Shown here in pieces: positions 63,222-64,000 of a stretch of 64,000 nt of DNA (position 1 is its first letter; each line of letters opens with the position of its first letter). A model generated the notes under the pieces. It searched no databases. It worked only from the letters and a program-made list of their open reading frames with translations, and was not told the DNA's origin. The translations under genes were made by a program, and so were the position numbers. The DNA comes from Vespa crabro (Eukaryota > Arthropoda > Insecta > Hymenoptera > Vespidae): assembly GCF_910589235.1 (NCBI RefSeq), contig NC_060956.1:15315999-15379998 (forward strand). Direction: 5' to 3'.

Positions 63222-63696
63222 AAAAAATCTGTGCTTTAAAGGTGCATGGAAAGGCAGGAGAGATCAAAAGAACGAAGATTTTAATCGTGAGTTCAATCTA
63301 AGAGCGTCGATACTCGAGAGTCCCTCAAGTTTTACGTTTATCGATCACTCAAACTGCACTTTCTCCTCGTCAGCTTCTATCGCATTCAGCTATTTCTTTT
63401 TTTCTCTTTTTTTTTTTTAATTACCAGCCGTTTCTGATGAGCCGGTAAACAAAATTATAAATAAACGTGGAAGAAGATAAAAAATAATGTAACAGAGTGG
63501 AGGTGCAGGGTGCGGGGATCACACTTACAAGACTTACGATCGGCGTGCCTCGTCCTTTTACGTTCCCTCGGTGTCGTCCTCGTAGCTGGCGTCTTTGTTG
63601 CAGTTTTTACGAGAGATTCTAGAAGCTCGTCATCGCCGTCAGTGAGATTACCGTTCGTACCTTCATCTCTCAGCAAAGGTCCCAGCGTGGTTCGTC
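58933..63696 (-). CDS. Fhod: FHOD-type formin, C-terminal end (last two coding exons; gene continues beyond window)
   Basis: Two - strand exons (63529-63696, then 58933-59006) join in frame with GT-AG borders. The splice makes a TTG Leu codon from one base of the first exon and two of the second, giving RKSLRRTLKNGL. Vertebrate FHOD1/FHOD3 tails carry a near-identical RKSLRRTLKSGL. Upstream is an acidic-hydrophobic DDELLESLVK core of a diaphanous autoregulatory domain, then a polybasic RERKRTR. Known of the family: the DAD folds back on the N-terminal DID to silence the actin-assembling FH2 domain. ROCK phosphorylation of Ser/Thr in RKSLRRTL releases it in FHOD1, and both residues are present here. 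FH1, FH2 and GBD/DID are outside the window to the right. Confidence 0.9.
59567..59615. repeat. (CCTT)n tetranucleotide repeat
   Basis: Seven or so clean CCTT units after a looser start. Confidence 0.88.
59888..59936. repeat. (AAT)n trinucleotide repeat
   Basis: About 16 pure AAT units. Confidence 0.95.
61846..61892. repeat. (GA)n microsatellite
   Basis: First of three GA tracts in the Fhod intron. Confidence 0.95.
62027..62081. repeat. (GA)n microsatellite
   Basis: Second of three GA tracts in the Fhod intron. Confidence 0.95.
62541..62630. repeat. (GA)n microsatellite
   Basis: Third GA tract in the Fhod intron, with GATA and GGG interruptions. Confidence 0.95.
63141..63219. repeat. (GA)n(AT)n compound repeat
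   Basis: Short GA run followed by a long pure AT run, next to the penultimate Fhod exon. Confidence 0.95.
63529..63696 (-). CDS. Fhod: Fhod penultimate coding exon (DAD core and basic region)
   Basis: The acceptor is CTTTTTCTCAG|GACGAA and the donor is TCTT|GTAAGTGT. At 168 nt it encodes 55 full codons with split codons at both ends. It starts RTTLGPLLRDEG, runs through an acidic linker to DDELLESLVKTATKTP, then the polybasic RERKRTRHADRKS. The match to FHOD DAD regions is by motif order and by the exact continuation into the last exon. Confidence 0.9.
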
Positions 63697-64000
63697 CTGA
63701 GAAAAAGTTTATCTTTCGTTTAATAATCACGAAATAGTAGCGTTATATTAAACAATATCGTTATATTAAAATAATAATATAAATAATAAAAATACTGTAA
63801 ATTCACTATAAAATATTCACAATATATACATATTAGTGTTTTATTATTATTAAATTATTATTAAATAACTGTTGAAAAATATTGTTTATTATTACTAGAT
63901 TACCGTCAGAATTTATTACATTATTTATTGATCAATTCAATACTATACTATTCAGTCAAAAATGCTGACAATTCAATAGAAAATTCTGACATTATTTATT
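63697..64000 (-). other. Fhod: Upstream Fhod intron (partial)
   Basis: Very AT-rich sequence behind the acceptor of the penultimate exon. No exon was seen before the window ends. Confidence 0.7.

Larger units (their letters stand above)
59007..63528 (-). other. Fhod: Fhod last intron (4.5 kb), splitting the DAD
   Basis: It is AT-rich, with (CCTT)n at 59567-59615, (AAT)n at 59888-59936, three (GA)n tracts at 61.8-62.6 kb, and a GA-AT compound repeat at 63141-63219. A GC-richer block at 62090-62910 carries a 331-codon + strand ORF that is probably not a gene. No further formin exon was found. Confidence 0.8.

Noticed and set aside
1..64000. tRNA genes, rRNA, CRISPR arrays, bacterial operons, viral genes
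   Set aside because: Scanned by eye for tRNA B-box-like motifs, regularly spaced repeats and compact gene strings. None were found, and spliced genes show this is an animal nuclear locus.

Overview
The window is nuclear DNA from an insect. It is AT-rich but keeps many CpG dinucleotides, is full of (GA/CT)n and (AT)n microsatellites, and carries a mariner relic and small exons split by long introns. A hymenopteran (wasp, bee or ant) fits best. This rests on general genome character and not on a species match, so it is moderately confident at best. No bacterial features, CRISPR arrays, tRNA or rRNA genes were seen.

Two protein-coding genes are certain. Fkbp14 lies on the + strand in four coding exons (20521-20747, 53131-53294, 55625-55737, 55995-56183). 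They join in frame into a 230-residue protein with a signal peptide, one FKBP prolyl-isomerase domain, two EF-hands and a C-terminal HDEL, so it is an endoplasmic-reticulum folding enzyme. Its first intron is 32.4 kb, half of the window. The last two coding exons of a FHOD-type formin lie on the - strand (63529-63696, then 58933-59006). They encode the autoinhibitory DAD tail. The rest of that gene is outside the window to the right. The two genes converge tail to tail, with about 2.7 kb between their stop codons.

Layout: 1-15.3 kb is gene-poor, with microsatellites, a degenerate hAT-like MITE (7371-7685) and one weak candidate first exon on the - strand (4828-4870). 15.36-16.24 kb holds an unrecognised coding-like stretch broken by frame changes, either a decayed gene or an unresolved multi-exon gene. 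16.2-20.3 kb has no gene I can support. 20.3-20.5 kb is the GC-rich Fkbp14 promoter and leader, with a possible 37-codon uORF and an ACGTGG core. 20.7-53.1 kb is intron 1, with a mariner copy lacking its catalytic core (33560-34479), two unrecognised - strand ORFs and many simple repeats. Intron 2 contains a perfect 21-bp hairpin (54222-54267). 56.2-58.9 kb is the shared 3' region, with candidate poly(A) signals for both genes. 59.0-63.5 kb is a formin intron that contains an odd 331-codon antisense ORF.

I saw no convincing new multi-gene system. The items most worth checking are the unrecognised locus at 15.4-16.2 kb, the hairpin at 54.2 kb, the repeated opposed CT/GA tract pairs and the uORF in the Fkbp14 leader.
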